DNA of 64,000 bases from NCBI RefSeq assembly GCF_016786325.1, contig NZ_JADWYU010000097.1, positions 1-64,000 of the forward strand, given 5' to 3'. Source of the stretch: Frankia nepalensis (lineage in GTDB: Bacteria; Actinomycetota; Actinomycetes; Frankiales; Frankiaceae). This document shows positions 41,022-50,068 of this stretch, piece after piece (within the stretch, counting starts at the first letter, position 1; the number at the start of each line of letters is the position of its first letter). A program made the translations under genes and the position numbers. The notes beneath the pieces were generated by a model. That model had not been told where the DNA came from and did no database searches. It saw nothing but the letters and a program-made list of their open reading frames with translations.

Positions 41022-42335
41022 CTAGCGGGTGGCGCGGTCGAGTGCCTCGGCGAGCCGGTCGAGATCGGCCAGGGTGCTGTGGACGTGCGGGCTCACCCGC
41101 AGCGCCGGCACGGCGTCGCGGGCCCGGGTCCGGTCGATCGCCGAGGTGAGGATGCCCGACTCGCGGCGCAGCCGCTCCCGCGCCACCGCCGGGTCGACGC
41201 CGGCGGGCGGCGTGAGCGTGACGATCCCGCACGGGGAGGCGACGTCCTCGCCGAGCCGCCAGCCCGCGACCCCGTCGAGCCGGCGGCGGGCCGCGGCGGC
41301 CAGGGCCTGGACGCGGGCGCGCACCGCCTCCGGGCCGGCCTCGACGTGCTCGGCCAGCGCCGCCGCCAGCCCCACCCGGGCCGCCATCGCCGCCTCGCCG
41401 ACGTCGAACCTGCCGACGCCCTCGAACGCGACGAGGCGGCCGCCGCCGGCCGCCGCCGGATCGGGCTCCCAGCGGGCCGTGTAGCCGGTCGGCGCGGGCA
41501 CGCCGAGCCGCTCGACGAAGTCGGGCCGCACGGCGAGGAAGCCGACGCCGCGCGGGCCGCACAGCCACTTGCGGGACGTGCCGACGCAGGCCGTCACGCC
41601 GCCGGTGGCGCCGCCCGCCGCCACGTCGACCTGACCGAGGGACTGGGCGGCGTCGAGCAGCAGCGGCACTCCCGCGTCCCGGCACAGCGTGGCCACCGCC
41701 GCGGTCGGCTGGACGACGCCGCGCTGGCTCGGCACCTCGGGGAACGTCACCAGGTCCAGGCGGTCCAGCGCCGCCGGTCCCTCGCCGCGGCCGAGCCGGT
41801 CGACGTCGACGCGTCCGTCGGGCAGCAGCGGCAGGTCGACGAGCTCCAGGCCGTCGCGCGCCGCGCGGGCGCGCAGCGTCAGCAGGTTCGAGGAGAAGTC
41901 GCTCGGCACGATCCCGACCCGCCCGCCGGGCGGCAGTGGCCAGGCGCCCACCAGCGCGGCGAACGCCGAGGTCGCGCTGTGGTGGAAGGCGACGTCGGCG
42001 CCGGTCAGCGCCGGGCCGAGCAGCCCGGCGAGCGCGGCCCGCGCCGCGTCGAGGCGCTCGGCGGCCAGCTCCTGGGCGGCGTACGAGCCGAGCCTCGCCT
42101 CGGCGGCCAGGTGCGCCACCTGCGCGTCGACCACGGCGCCGCTCGCCGCGCCCGCCGCCGCCGCGTCCAGGTGGACGACCGCCAGTCCCGCGCGCGCGGC
42201 GCGCCACCGCGCCCCGAGCTCCTCGGCCGGCGGCTGGGAGCCGCCCGGCGACGGCTGCCTGGACGCCGGTGGCGCCGGAGCCGCGGCGTCGTCGCAAGGG
42301 CCAGCCTTCTCCAGATGCTCCACCGCGTCGGCCAT
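41022..42335 (-). CDS. egtE: PLP-dependent aminotransferase class V protein, EgtE-like
   Basis: A 437-residue PLP enzyme resembling EgtE, the C-S lyase of ergothioneine synthesis. RWRAARAGLAVVHLDAAAAG and AEARLGSYAAQELA match its N-terminus. The PLP-binding Asp is in LLLDAAQSLGQVD and the Schiff-base Lys in TSRKWLCGPRGVGFLAVRP. The C-terminal ALRVSPHVHSTLADLDRLAEAL is also EgtE-like. The first 45 residues are extra and Pro/Ala-rich. No egtA-D genes are in the window. A cysteine desulfurase-like or kynureninase-like role is the alternative. Confidence 0.78.
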   Translation of the reverse strand: MADAVEHLEKAGPCDDAAAPAPPASRQPSPGGSQPPAEELGARWRAARAGLAVVHLDAAAAGAASGAVVDAQVAHLAAEARLGSYAAQELAAERLDAARAALAGLLGPALTGADVAFHHSATSAFAALVGAWPLPPGGRVGIVPSDFSSNLLTLRARAARDGLELVDLPLLPDGRVDVDRLGRGEGPAALDRLDLVTFPEVPSQRGVVQPTAAVATLCRDAGVPLLLDAAQSLGQVDVAAGGATGGVTACVGTSRKWLCGPRGVGFLAVRPDFVERLGVPAPTGYTARWEPDPAAAGGGRLVAFEGVGRFDVGEAAMAARVGLAAALAEHVEAGPEAVRARVQALAAAARRRLDGVAGWRLGEDVASPCGIVTLTPPAGVDPAVARERLRRESGILTSAIDRTRARDAVPALRVSPHVHSTLADLDRLAEALDRATR

Positions 42336-42395
42336 GCTGGCAGCGTCGCATCCGGCGGCGCCCGCGCGAAGGGCTCGGTGACCTCTTCCGTCGCC

Positions 42396-42437
42396 TTCCC
42401 GCCAGCCCGCCGGCCGCCTCCGGTGGGCTGGCGGGAA
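42396..42437. promoter_or_regulatory. 13-bp inverted repeat in a divergent promoter region
   Basis: TTCCCGCCAGCCC (42396-42408) and its exact complement (42425-42437) flank 16 bases, between the divergent EgtE-like and quinone-oxidoreductase genes. It could be an operator or a 5' hairpin. Confidence 0.5.
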
Positions 42438-42510
42438 TTCGGCGGAGACCGGTCGCGGTTGCCTGCCGACGGGTGGTGACCGGCGCCTGTGGGGGAAGGG
42501 GTACTCGACG

Positions 42511-43476
42511 ATGAGCGGTCCGACGGTGACCAGAGCGGTCCGGCTGGCGGCGGCCGGCGAGCCGCCGCGGCTGGACGAGCAGGCCGAACTGCCCGTGCCG
42601 GGCGACGACGAGGTGCTCGTCGAGCTCGACCACGCCGGGGTCAACCCGATCGACGGCTATGCCGCCGCTGGGCAGATCGGCGACCTCAGCCACCTGCCGC
42701 GCACCCTCGGCGTCGAGGGGACCGGGATTCTCGCCGGCACTGGCACGCGCGTCGTCCTCGCCGGATCAGGGCTGGGGCTCACCCGCGATGGCACCTGGGC
42801 GGGCGCGGTCGTCGTGCCGCGAGACGCGGTCGTCGAGGTGCCGGGCGAGCTCGACCCGGCGCAGGCCGGCGCGATCGGCACCGCGGCGGTCACCGCCTAC
42901 AACGCGCTGCACGTACTCGGCCGGATCGAGCCCGACGACCGGGTGCTGGTGCTCGGCGCCGGTGGCGGGGTCGGCGTGGTCGCCGTGCAGCTCGCGAAGC
43001 TCGCCGGGGCGAGCGTCGTGGGCCAGGTCGGATCGCCGGCCAAGCGGGCCGCGGTGGCGGGGCTCGGCGCGGACCGGGTCGTGGTGGCGGGCGTGGGGAA
43101 CCTGGCGGCCGAGGTCGGCGACTTCCGCCCGACGCTGGTCGTCGACCCGCTGGGCGGCGGCTTCACTCCGAGCGCGGTCGAGTTCGCCGCGGTCGGCGGC
43201 CGGATCGTCATCGTCGGCGTCTCCGCGGGCCAGGACATCTCCTTGCCCGGGCGGACCTTCTACCGCAAGGGGCTGAGCCTGCTCGGCTATGCGGGGCTCG
43301 TCGTCACCCCCGAGGGCCGCGCCACCGCGACGCGCGCCCTCGCGGCCGACGTAGTCGCCGGCCGGCTGCGGATCCCGGTCGACGAGGTCGTCCCGCTCGA
43401 CCGCTTCGACGAAGCCTTCGCCCGTCTGCGCGACCGCTCCGTCCTCGGCAAGGTCGTCCTCGCCACCCAGCGGTAG
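42511..43476 (+). CDS. Zinc-independent MDR / NADPH quinone oxidoreductase
   Basis: A 321-residue medium-chain reductase. LVELDHAGVNPIDGYAAAG is the substrate-side start, AIGTAAVTAYNALHVLGRIEPDDRVLVLGAGGGVGVVAVQLAK contains the Rossmann motif, and VVDPLGGGFTPSAVEF is the usual second half. No structural-zinc cysteine cluster is present, so it is a quinone oxidoreductase-like enzyme. It is divergent from the EgtE-like gene across a dyad. The substrate is likely a quinone or enone. Confidence 0.9.
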   Translation: MSGPTVTRAVRLAAAGEPPRLDEQAELPVPGDDEVLVELDHAGVNPIDGYAAAGQIGDLSHLPRTLGVEGTGILAGTGTRVVLAGSGLGLTRDGTWAGAVVVPRDAVVEVPGELDPAQAGAIGTAAVTAYNALHVLGRIEPDDRVLVLGAGGGVGVVAVQLAKLAGASVVGQVGSPAKRAAVAGLGADRVVVAGVGNLAAEVGDFRPTLVVDPLGGGFTPSAVEFAAVGGRIVIVGVSAGQDISLPGRTFYRKGLSLLGYAGLVVTPEGRATATRALAADVVAGRLRIPVDEVVPLDRFDEAFARLRDRSVLGKVVLATQR

Positions 43477-43520
43477 GCGCGCCGCGCCCGCGTCGCTGGA
43501 GCGCGTCGGCCAGGCTGGCC

Positions 43521-43566
43521 CGGCCCCCGGCCCCCGGCCCCCGGCCCCCGGCCCTCGGCCCTCGGG
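43521..43566. repeat. 7-bp microsatellite
   Basis: Repeats of CGGCCCC/CGGCCCT in the spacer after the quinone oxidoreductase gene. A TATATA stretch near 43615 may belong to a promoter for the next gene. Confidence 0.8.
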
Positions 43567-43700
43567 GCCCGAACGGGCCGGAGCGGCCGGACAGGCGTGG
43601 AACGCTCCACCTGCGTATATATGGGTGGAATGGGCTGGAACACCCCGAGTTGGCCCCGGGCCGGTGGCCGGTGGGGCTGGGGGTCGGGCAGTCTCGTCGC

Positions 43701-44780
43701 ATGGCCGATTCGGCGGCGGGCTCGGCGTTGCCCGCCTACCACGACGCTCCGGGCGTGACCAGGCCGGGCGAGCGGTCCTCCCGCGCCCGGTCGGGGATCG
43801 TGGCGCCGCCGGGGCCGGAGATGGACTTCGTCACCGGCCGGATCGTCCGGCCGGCCTCGCCGCGCGCGGGTACGCCGCCCGCCAGGGTCGCCGTCATCGG
43901 TGCCGGGGCGGTCGGCGGCTACTTCGCGGCCAGAGCCGCCGCGACCGGTGCCGAGGTGTGGCTGTGCGTCCGCCGGCCCTTCGACCGGCTGGTCGTGGTC
44001 TCCACCGGTCAGGACGGCCGCGACGTCGAGGCCGAGGTGCCGGCCGAGGTGGTCGCGGACCCGGCTCTGCTGCCCACCTACGGGTTCGACTGGGTGCTGC
44101 TCGCCACCAAGGCGCATCAGGTACCCGCCGTCACCGGCTGGCTGCGGGCGACCGTCGGCCCCGGCACCGGCGTCGTCGTGCTGCAGAACGGGGTCCGGCA
44201 CGCCGAGCGGGTCGCCGCGGTCGCCCGCCCGGACCAGGTGCTGCCCGCCGTCGTCTACATCAACGCCGAGGCCGAGGGGCCCGGAATGATCCGCCACCGG
44301 GCAGGCGGGGTCATCCAGGTCCCGGACGTCCCGCTGGCCGAGCGGCTCGCCGAACGGGCGCTCACCGCCGGCGAGGTGCGGCTGATCGACGACTTCGCCA
44401 CCGCGGCCTGGACGAAGCTGTGCGTCAACAGCGCCGCCAACACCGTCACGGCGCTGACCGGCCGCCGCCTGGAGGTGCTGCGGCGCGACGACGTCGCCCA
44501 CCTGGCGCTCGCCATCATGGCCGAGACGGTCGCGGTCTCCGCCGCCGAGGGCGCCGAGATCCCCGAGGGCCTGCCCGAGTTCACCGTCCGCCGGCTGCGT
44601 GGCCAGCCGCCGGGCGCCGGCACGTCGATGCTCTACGACCGCCTCGCCGGCCGCCGCCTCGAGCACGAGGCCCTGATCGGCGCGGTCGTCCGCATCGGCG
44701 CCGAGCACGGGATCGCCACCCCGACCTGCGCGACCGTCCTTCCCCTGCTGGCCGCGATCAGCGACAGCCCGGCCGGCTGA
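43701..44780 (+). CDS. 2-dehydropantoate 2-reductase family protein (PanE-like)
   Basis: A 359-residue reductase. VAVIGAGAVGGYFAARAAATGAE binds NADPH. VLLATKAHQVPAVTGWL and VVVLQNGVRHAERVAAV are typical PanE blocks. WTKLCVNSAANTVTALTG carries the catalytic Lys. The first ~60 residues are an extension not found in PanE; an internal ATG at 43821 (DFVTGRIVRP) is possible but has GGAG directly against it. It may make pantoate or reduce another 2-keto acid. Its end is 18 bases from the convergent LhgO-like gene. Confidence 0.85.
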   Translation: MADSAAGSALPAYHDAPGVTRPGERSSRARSGIVAPPGPEMDFVTGRIVRPASPRAGTPPARVAVIGAGAVGGYFAARAAATGAEVWLCVRRPFDRLVVVSTGQDGRDVEAEVPAEVVADPALLPTYGFDWVLLATKAHQVPAVTGWLRATVGPGTGVVVLQNGVRHAERVAAVARPDQVLPAVVYINAEAEGPGMIRHRAGGVIQVPDVPLAERLAERALTAGEVRLIDDFATAAWTKLCVNSAANTVTALTGRRLEVLRRDDVAHLALAIMAETVAVSAAEGAEIPEGLPEFTVRRLRGQPPGAGTSMLYDRLAGRRLEHEALIGAVVRIGAEHGIATPTCATVLPLLAAISDSPAG

Positions 44781-44798
44781 CGGGCGCCTGGGCCCCGG

Positions 44799-46100
44799 TC
44801 AGGAGGTGGGGTCGGCCTGGGGCTCGGGGACGAGCTTGGCGACGATGTACTCGGCGATCGCCAGGGACGCGGTGGCACCGGGCGACGGGGCGTTGCGGAC
44901 GTGCAGGACCCGGCCGCGGTGGGCCAGCACGAAGTCGTCGACCAGGCTGCCGTCGCGGGCGACGGCCTGCGCCCGCACGCCCGCGGGGCCGCGCACCACG
45001 TCTGCGGCGGTCAGCTCGGGCACGTAGCGGCGGGCCTCGGCGACGAACGCCCGCTTGCTGGCGGTGCGCAGCATCTCCTTCGCCCCGGTCTTCCAGTGCG
45101 CCTTCGCGAGCTTGCGCATGCCCGGCCAGGCGAGTGTCTCCCGCAGGTCGCCGCCCTTGAGAGTGCCGAGCGTGTAGCCCTCGCGGGCGCCGGCGAGCAC
45201 CGCGTTCGGGCCGACGAGTATCTCGCCGTCGACCCGCTTGGTCAGGTGGATCCCGAGGAACGGGTAGCGCGGGTCGGGCACCGGGTAGATCAGGCCGCGG
45301 ACCAGGTCGCGCCGCTCCGGGCGCAGCAGCCAGTAGTCGCCCCGGAACGGGATGATCCGCGGTGACGGGTCCTCGCCGGTGAACGCGGCGACCTGGTCGG
45401 AGTGCAGCCCGGCGCACGAGACGAGCAGGTCGAACGGGCCGACCAGCTCGGTCACCTCGCGCACCTCGGCCTTCGCGGCGGCGCTCGCGCCGTCCGGATG
45501 GTGCCCGTTCGGCGCCACCGGAGCGGTGCCGCGCGCCCGCAGCCGCAGCCACACCCCGTCGGCCTTCTCCTCGATCCCGACGACCTGCGCGCCGGTGCGC
45601 ACCGCGCCACCGGCGTCGAGGACGTCCGCGCGCAGCGCCCGGCAGACCGCCGGATAGTCGACGATCGCCGTCGTGGGGGAGTGCAGCGCGGCGACGCCGC
45701 GCGCGTGCGGCTCGATCGCGCGCAGCTCGGCGGCGTCGAGCCACCGGCAGTCCGGCACGCCGTTGGCCTCGGCCCGCCGGGCGATCTCCTTGAGACGGTC
45801 GATCTCGGTGTCATCGACCGCGACGACGACCTTGCCGCACTCCTCGTACCGGATGCCGCGCGCGTCGACGTACTCGCGCAGCAGGCCCACGCCGCGCCGG
45901 CACAGCGTCGCCTTCAGCGAGCCCGGCGTGTAGTACAGCCCGGCGTGCACCACGCCGCTGTTGCGGCCGGTCTGATGGCGGGCGATGTCCTGTTCCTTCT
46001 CGAAGACGGTCACCGCGGCCGACGGGTCCACCTGCCCCAGGCGCCTGGCGACCGCCAGTCCCAGAATGCCGCCTCCGACGACCGCGATTCGCCCTGCCAC
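44799..46100 (-). CDS. lhgO: L-2-hydroxyglutarate oxidase
   Basis: A 433-residue FAD enzyme of the DAAO/GlpA group. VVGGGILGLAVARRLGQ is the FAD-binding loop, HQTGRNSGVVHAGLYY the family signature, and PFRGDYWLLRPERRDLVRGLIYPVPDPRYPFLGIHLT fits LhgO. It would oxidise L-2-hydroxyglutarate to 2-oxoglutarate. An insertion of ~20 residues around PNGHHPDGASAAAKAE is longer than usual. GTG start with GGGAGG upstream. Confidence 0.92.
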   Translation of the reverse strand: MAGRIAVVGGGILGLAVARRLGQVDPSAAVTVFEKEQDIARHQTGRNSGVVHAGLYYTPGSLKATLCRRGVGLLREYVDARGIRYEECGKVVVAVDDTEIDRLKEIARRAEANGVPDCRWLDAAELRAIEPHARGVAALHSPTTAIVDYPAVCRALRADVLDAGGAVRTGAQVVGIEEKADGVWLRLRARGTAPVAPNGHHPDGASAAAKAEVREVTELVGPFDLLVSCAGLHSDQVAAFTGEDPSPRIIPFRGDYWLLRPERRDLVRGLIYPVPDPRYPFLGIHLTKRVDGEILVGPNAVLAGAREGYTLGTLKGGDLRETLAWPGMRKLAKAHWKTGAKEMLRTASKRAFVAEARRYVPELTAADVVRGPAGVRAQAVARDGSLVDDFVLAHRGRVLHVRNAPSPGATASLAIAEYIVAKLVPEPQADPTS

Positions 46101-46438
46101 GGATGTTGCCTCCCGCTTCGTCTACCCCCATGCCGTCGTCCAGTATCCAAGCTCGCCGGTTGGCCTGGTCCGCCGGTCCCGGGCGCCTGGCGCCCGCCGC
46201 GTGACCTTGGTGACGTCTTCGGCCACTTCGGCGGCCGTCGCCACCCGCGCGCCGCCCGCGCGCCGTCCGCGAGCACCCGGCTCCAGACGCGTTCGGCCCG
46301 GCCACGGTGAGCGCGGCCGGGCCGAACGCGCCCATGGCCACGAGCCCAGCCGTGCCCGCGGGCGTGGCCGGGTCTCGCGCCCGCGGCGGGACCTCGCTGG
46401 TCCTACCTGGTTCCCACCTACCTGGTTCCCACCGGCTC
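46101..46438. other. 338-nt spacer
   Basis: Between two minus-strand genes I see no convincing gene. A 15-bp unit CTACCTGGTTCCCAC is repeated twice at 46403-46432. A 40-codon minus-strand reading at 46122-46241 (MATAAEVAEDVTKVTRRAPG) is short and unconfirmed. Confidence 0.4.
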
Positions 46439-47212
46439 CTACACGCCGACGGCGTGGAAGCCGCCGTCGACATGGATGATCTCGCCGCTGGTGGCCGGGA
46501 ACCAGTCGGACATCAGGGCGACGCAGGCGCGGGCGGCCGGCTCCGTGTTCTGGACGTCCCAGCCGAGCGGGGCACGCTCGTCCCAGACCTCCTCGAACTT
46601 CTCGAAGCCGGGGATGCTCTTGGCCGCCATGGTGCGCAGCGGGCCGGCGGAGATCAGGTTGACCCGCACCCCGCGCGGCCCGAGGTCGCGGGCCAGATAC
46701 CGGGTGGCTGAGGCAAGACCGGCCTTCGCCACCCCCATCCAGTCGTAGGACGGCCAGGCGACGGAGGCGTCGAAGTCGAGGCCGACGACGCTCGCGCGCT
46801 CGCCGAACAGCGGCAGCGACGCCCGGGTGAGCGCCGCCAGCGACCACGTCGACACCTGCAACGCGGTGCCCACCTCCGGCCAGGCGGCCTCGACGAACGG
46901 CTTGCCGCCAAGCACCGACTCGGGCGCGAAGCCGATCGCGTGCAGCACGGCGTCGAGGCCGTCGACGTGCTCGAGCACCTTGTCGGCGAGGCCACCGAGG
47001 TGCTCCTCGTTGGTCACATCCAGTTCGAGGACGGGCGCCTCGGTCGGCAACCGCCGCGAGATCCGGCGGGTAAGCGAGAGCCCGCGGCCGAAGCCGGTGA
47101 GTATGACCGTCGCGCCCTGCTCCTGCGCGATCCGGGCCACGGCGAACGCGATCGACGCGTCGGTCAGGACGCCGGTGACGAGGACCCGCTTGCCTTCGAG
47201 AAGTCCGCTCAT
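46439..47212 (-). CDS. inhA: Enoyl-[acyl-carrier-protein] reductase (InhA type)
   Basis: A 257-residue enzyme of the last fatty-acid elongation step, reducing enoyl-ACP with NADH. GKRVLVTGVLTDASIAFAVARIAQEQGATVILTGF is the InhA start, LDVTNEEHLGGLADKV and HAIGFAPES follow. YDWMGVAKAGL keeps the Tyr-x6-Lys pair and AAKSIPGF is the substrate-side loop. It ends DWFPATSGEIIHVDGG. ATG 47212 is chosen over two upstream ATGs by family length. FabG and ferrochelatase, its usual neighbours in mycobacteria, lie 11 kb away on the other strand. Confidence 0.93.
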   Translation of the reverse strand: MSGLLEGKRVLVTGVLTDASIAFAVARIAQEQGATVILTGFGRGLSLTRRISRRLPTEAPVLELDVTNEEHLGGLADKVLEHVDGLDAVLHAIGFAPESVLGGKPFVEAAWPEVGTALQVSTWSLAALTRASLPLFGERASVVGLDFDASVAWPSYDWMGVAKAGLASATRYLARDLGPRGVRVNLISAGPLRTMAAKSIPGFEKFEEVWDERAPLGWDVQNTEPAARACVALMSDWFPATSGEIIHVDGGFHAVGV

Positions 47213-47288
47213 GGTTGGCATCCTGCCAAAGGCAGGTTCTATGTCGACACACATCCGGTGCGCGCGCCGCCGCCGCCCAGCGGCCGGG

Positions 47289-48581
47289 TCAGCCGGCCGG
47301 CGCCGCGTCGCCGGCGGCGGTCGTGGCGGGGGCGGTCGTGGCGGGGGCGGTCGCGGTGGGGGCGGTCGGGGTGGGAACCGTGGTGGTCGCGGCGGTGGGT
47401 GGCTTGCGGTCCCGGCGGCGCAGGGCTGCCCGGGTCACCGGCTCGACGAACCGGGCGGCCAGCGGGCCGAGCACGGCCATCAGCAGGACGTAGCTGGCGG
47501 CGAGCGGGCCCAGCCGGGGGTTGATCCCGGCGGCGACCGCGAGACCCGCGATGACGATCGAGAACTCGCCGCGGGCCACCAGCGCCGCTCCGGCGCGGAA
47601 CCGTCCGAGCGTCCCGATCCCGGCCCGCCGGGCGGCCCACCAGCCGGTGATCATCTTCGTCGCGACCCCGGCGATCGCGAGCAGCGACGCCGCGAGCAGG
47701 ACGGGCGGGATGTCGGCCGGGTCCGTGCTCAGCCCGAAGAACACGAAGAACACGGTGGCGAACAGGTCACGCAGCGGGGCCAGCACCTCGCGCGCGCCCT
47801 CGGCCACCGGCCCGGACAGCGCGATGCCGACCAGGAAGGCGCCGACCGCCGCGGACACCTGCAGCTGCTGGGCGACGCCCGCGACCAGCAGGGTGAGCCC
47901 GAGCGCGCGCAGCAGGATGATCTCGTCGTTGCGGTCCGAGGCCGGGTTGAAGACCAGCCGGGTGACCTTCGAGCTGTGCCGCAGCGCGATGTACAGCACG
48001 GCGACGAGCGCGCCAAGCGCCACGGCGAGCGTCAGCGACCCGCGCGCGATCGTCATGTTCGCCAGCAGCGCGGTGAGGATCGGCAGGTAGACGGCCATCG
48101 CGAGGTCCTCGAGGACCAGCACCGAGAGCACCACCGGCGTCTCCCGGTTACCGAGCCTGCCCAGGTCGCCGAGGACCTTCGCGATGATCCCGGACGACGA
48201 GATCGCGGTGACGCCGCCCATCACCACGGCGGCCTGCCAGCCCCAGCCGAGGATGAGGGCCGCCGCGACCCCTGGCGCGGCGTTGAGCGGCAGGTCGAGG
48301 GCGCCCGCCGGCGCCTGCCGGCGAAGCTCGTGGACCAGTTCGTCGGCGGTGTACTCGAGCCCCAGGGTCAGCAACAGCAGGACGACGCCGATCTCGGCGC
48401 CGGTCTCGATGAACTCCTCGCTCGCGCCGAGCGGGAGCAGCCCGCCGTGGCCGAACGCGAGGCCCGCGATGAGGTAGAAGGGGATCGGGGAGATGCCGAT
48501 CCAGTTGGCGATGTGCCCGAGCACCCCCAGGGTGAACAGGACGGCGCCGAGCTCCAGGAAGATCGATGCAGTGTGTTCCAC
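47289..48581 (-). CDS. Monovalent cation:proton antiporter, CPA2/KefB type (KhtU-like)
   Basis: A 430-residue integral membrane protein with about 12 hydrophobic segments. ISPIPFYLIAGLAFGHGGLL and GVVLLLLTLGLEYTADELV are typical of the CPA2 family, and the SSSGIIAKVLGDLG and VLSVLVLEDLAMAVYLP blocks follow. It would exchange K+ or Na+ for protons. The last 40 residues are a Thr/Pro/Ala repeat tail encoded by a 15-bp DNA repeat near 47325-47390. The KhtT-like gene lies 13 bases upstream. Confidence 0.9.
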   Translation of the reverse strand: MEHTASIFLELGAVLFTLGVLGHIANWIGISPIPFYLIAGLAFGHGGLLPLGASEEFIETGAEIGVVLLLLTLGLEYTADELVHELRRQAPAGALDLPLNAAPGVAAALILGWGWQAAVVMGGVTAISSSGIIAKVLGDLGRLGNRETPVVLSVLVLEDLAMAVYLPILTALLANMTIARGSLTLAVALGALVAVLYIALRHSSKVTRLVFNPASDRNDEIILLRALGLTLLVAGVAQQLQVSAAVGAFLVGIALSGPVAEGAREVLAPLRDLFATVFFVFFGLSTDPADIPPVLLAASLLAIAGVATKMITGWWAARRAGIGTLGRFRAGAALVARGEFSIVIAGLAVAAGINPRLGPLAASYVLLMAVLGPLAARFVEPVTRAALRRRDRKPPTAATTTVPTPTAPTATAPATTAPATTAAGDAAPAG

Positions 48582-48594
48582 GCTGGCGCCGCCG

Positions 48595-49077
48595 TCAGCC
48601 TGTGCTGAACAGGTCCGCGACAGCCGCGGTGTTCTCGGGCGTCCCGACGACGACGACCACGTCGTCCGGGTGGAACCGGAAGTCGGGCCTCGGGGAGGCG
48701 AGGACCTCCTGGTCGCGGACGACGGCGACGATCGACGCGCCGGTGCGGGTCCGCGCCTGCGTGTCCCCGAGCAGCCGGTTGGCGTACGGCGAGTCCGGCG
48801 TGATCCTGATCCGTTCGCCGACCAGGCCGGCGAACGCGGCGCTCAGGTCAGCCAGCTTCTCCACGATGTGCGGCGCGCCGAGCAGCTCGGACAGGGCGTC
48901 GCTCTCCTCGGCGGTGAGCGCGAGCGACTCGGCGACGGAGTCCGGGTCGTGGGCGTCGTAGATCACCAGTTCGCGCCGTCCCTTGTGGTGCGACACGACG
49001 CCGATCCGCCGTCCGGAGCGCGTCTGGAACTCGTGCCGTAGGCCGATTCCGGGAAGCGCGGTCTCCTCGATGTCCAC
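48595..49077 (-). CDS. TrkA-C/RCK_C-domain regulatory protein (KhtT-like)
   Basis: A 160-residue cytosolic protein. DIEETALPGIGLRHEFQTRSGRRIGVVSHHKGRRELVIYD is the N-terminal half of KhtT-type regulators. The RCK_C region shows LVGERIRITPDSPYANRLLGD, ASIVAVVRDQEVLASPRPDFRF and DDVVVVVGTPENTAAVADLF. The GTG at 49077 has AAAGG upstream. Paired with the antiporter gene, it probably gates it in response to pH, cations or a nucleotide. Confidence 0.85.
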   Translation of the reverse strand: MDIEETALPGIGLRHEFQTRSGRRIGVVSHHKGRRELVIYDAHDPDSVAESLALTAEESDALSELLGAPHIVEKLADLSAAFAGLVGERIRITPDSPYANRLLGDTQARTRTGASIVAVVRDQEVLASPRPDFRFHPDDVVVVVGTPENTAAVADLFSTG

Positions 49078-49544
49078 GATGGGGCCTTTCGGGCTGTCGG
49101 CGATCAGGAGCAGATGACGGTCGGGGCGCGCGTTCGACGGCCTCCGGCGGCGTGCGCGAACGCCGGGCGCGCCCGCGCGGCCGGTGGCCGGCGGTCCAGC
49201 CCACCACTGGGCCCACAGTAGACGTTGCTGCCGTCCTGCCTGGTTGGTACAGGTTGGTGCCCCACCGGCGGGACCGCGCGGCCTCGCCGGCGAGGAGCAG
49301 GTACCCGCCGCGGGGTGGCGGAAGCCGGCGACGGCCTGGCCCCGGGCGCGGTCGCGCATAGTCACCAATGGGAGCCCACGGGTCGACGCGCCCACCCGCC
49401 GGCGGCGAGGGCTGGCTCACGTATCGGGTTTCCGACCTGCTTCTACGGGACAAACGAGCGGCGAGCGCCGCCGTCGCCAGGCACCATGGAACGTGGCGCT
49501 CGGGGGGGCGGACGCGTCGGCGAACCAGGGAGGAGCCGCCAGCC
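49078..49544. other. 467-nt divergent spacer
   Basis: Lies between the KhtT-like and PGPGW-like genes. No gene or riboswitch consensus is recognised. Promoters for both flanking genes must lie here. The sequence includes short GC dyads only. Confidence 0.4.
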
Positions 49545-50057
49545 GTGCTCAGGTCACCTGCCCGCCTGCTTCGGCGGATCGTGCTGACGGTGCTGGGGGT
49601 CGCCATCCTCGGCCTGGGGGCCGCGATGCTGGTGCTGCCCGGCCCGGGCTTCCTCGTCGTCGCTCTCGGTTTCTTCGTCCTGGGCCTCGAGTACGACTGG
49701 GCCAGAGAACGCTTCGAGGCGGCGCGGCAGAAGGCCGCGGACCTCGCCGACCTCGCCGCCGCGCGGGTCTGGTCGACGGCCGGCTCGATCGTGTTCGGCC
49801 TCGGCATGGTGGCCGCCGGCGTGCTGTGGATCATCTACGACGACCTGCCCGGGTCGTCGGCCTGGAGCGGCGGTAGCGTGATCTTCGGCGGCCTGGCGGT
49901 GCTGGCCACGATCTTCGTCAGCCTCTGGCAGGCGCGCCAGGCGCGCAGGGCCGGCCAGCCCACGCCGGCCGAGGTGCTGGAGGCCCGTCGCCACGACGAG
50001 GAGGACGCCGACGAGGCCGCGCCGACGCCCGCCGGCTCCCAGTCGGCTCGCGGCTAG
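49545..50057 (+). CDS. PGPGW-type small membrane protein
   Basis: A 170-residue protein with three to four membrane segments. The first two, RRIVLTVLGVAILGLGAAMLVLPGPGFLVVALGFFVLGLEYDWA, carry the PGPGF version of the family's PGPGW motif. Two further segments are around GSIVFGLGMVAAGVLWIIY and SVIFGGLAVLATIFVSLW. The C-terminus is charged. Start GTG with AGGAG upstream. Function is not known. Confidence 0.8.
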   Translation: MLRSPARLLRRIVLTVLGVAILGLGAAMLVLPGPGFLVVALGFFVLGLEYDWARERFEAARQKAADLADLAAARVWSTAGSIVFGLGMVAAGVLWIIYDDLPGSSAWSGGSVIFGGLAVLATIFVSLWQARQARRAGQPTPAEVLEARRHDEEDADEAAPTPAGSQSARG

Positions 50058-50068
50058 CGCTGCCGCGG

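Noticed and set aside
39463-42693. Single 1076-codon minus-strand reading joining the M28-like region to upstream sequence
   Set aside because: The M28 protein has its own signal peptide start at 40971, and the EgtE-like gene uses a different frame upstream; the long frame is chance.
43600-43630. TATATA considered as a strong promoter for the PanE-like gene
   Set aside because: Plausible as a -10 region but no matching -35 is clear, and it lies about 80 bases from the start.
49078-49544. Possible riboswitch upstream of the antiporter regulator
   Set aside because: No match by eye to cyclic-di-AMP or other known ion riboswitch cores; only short GC dyads.
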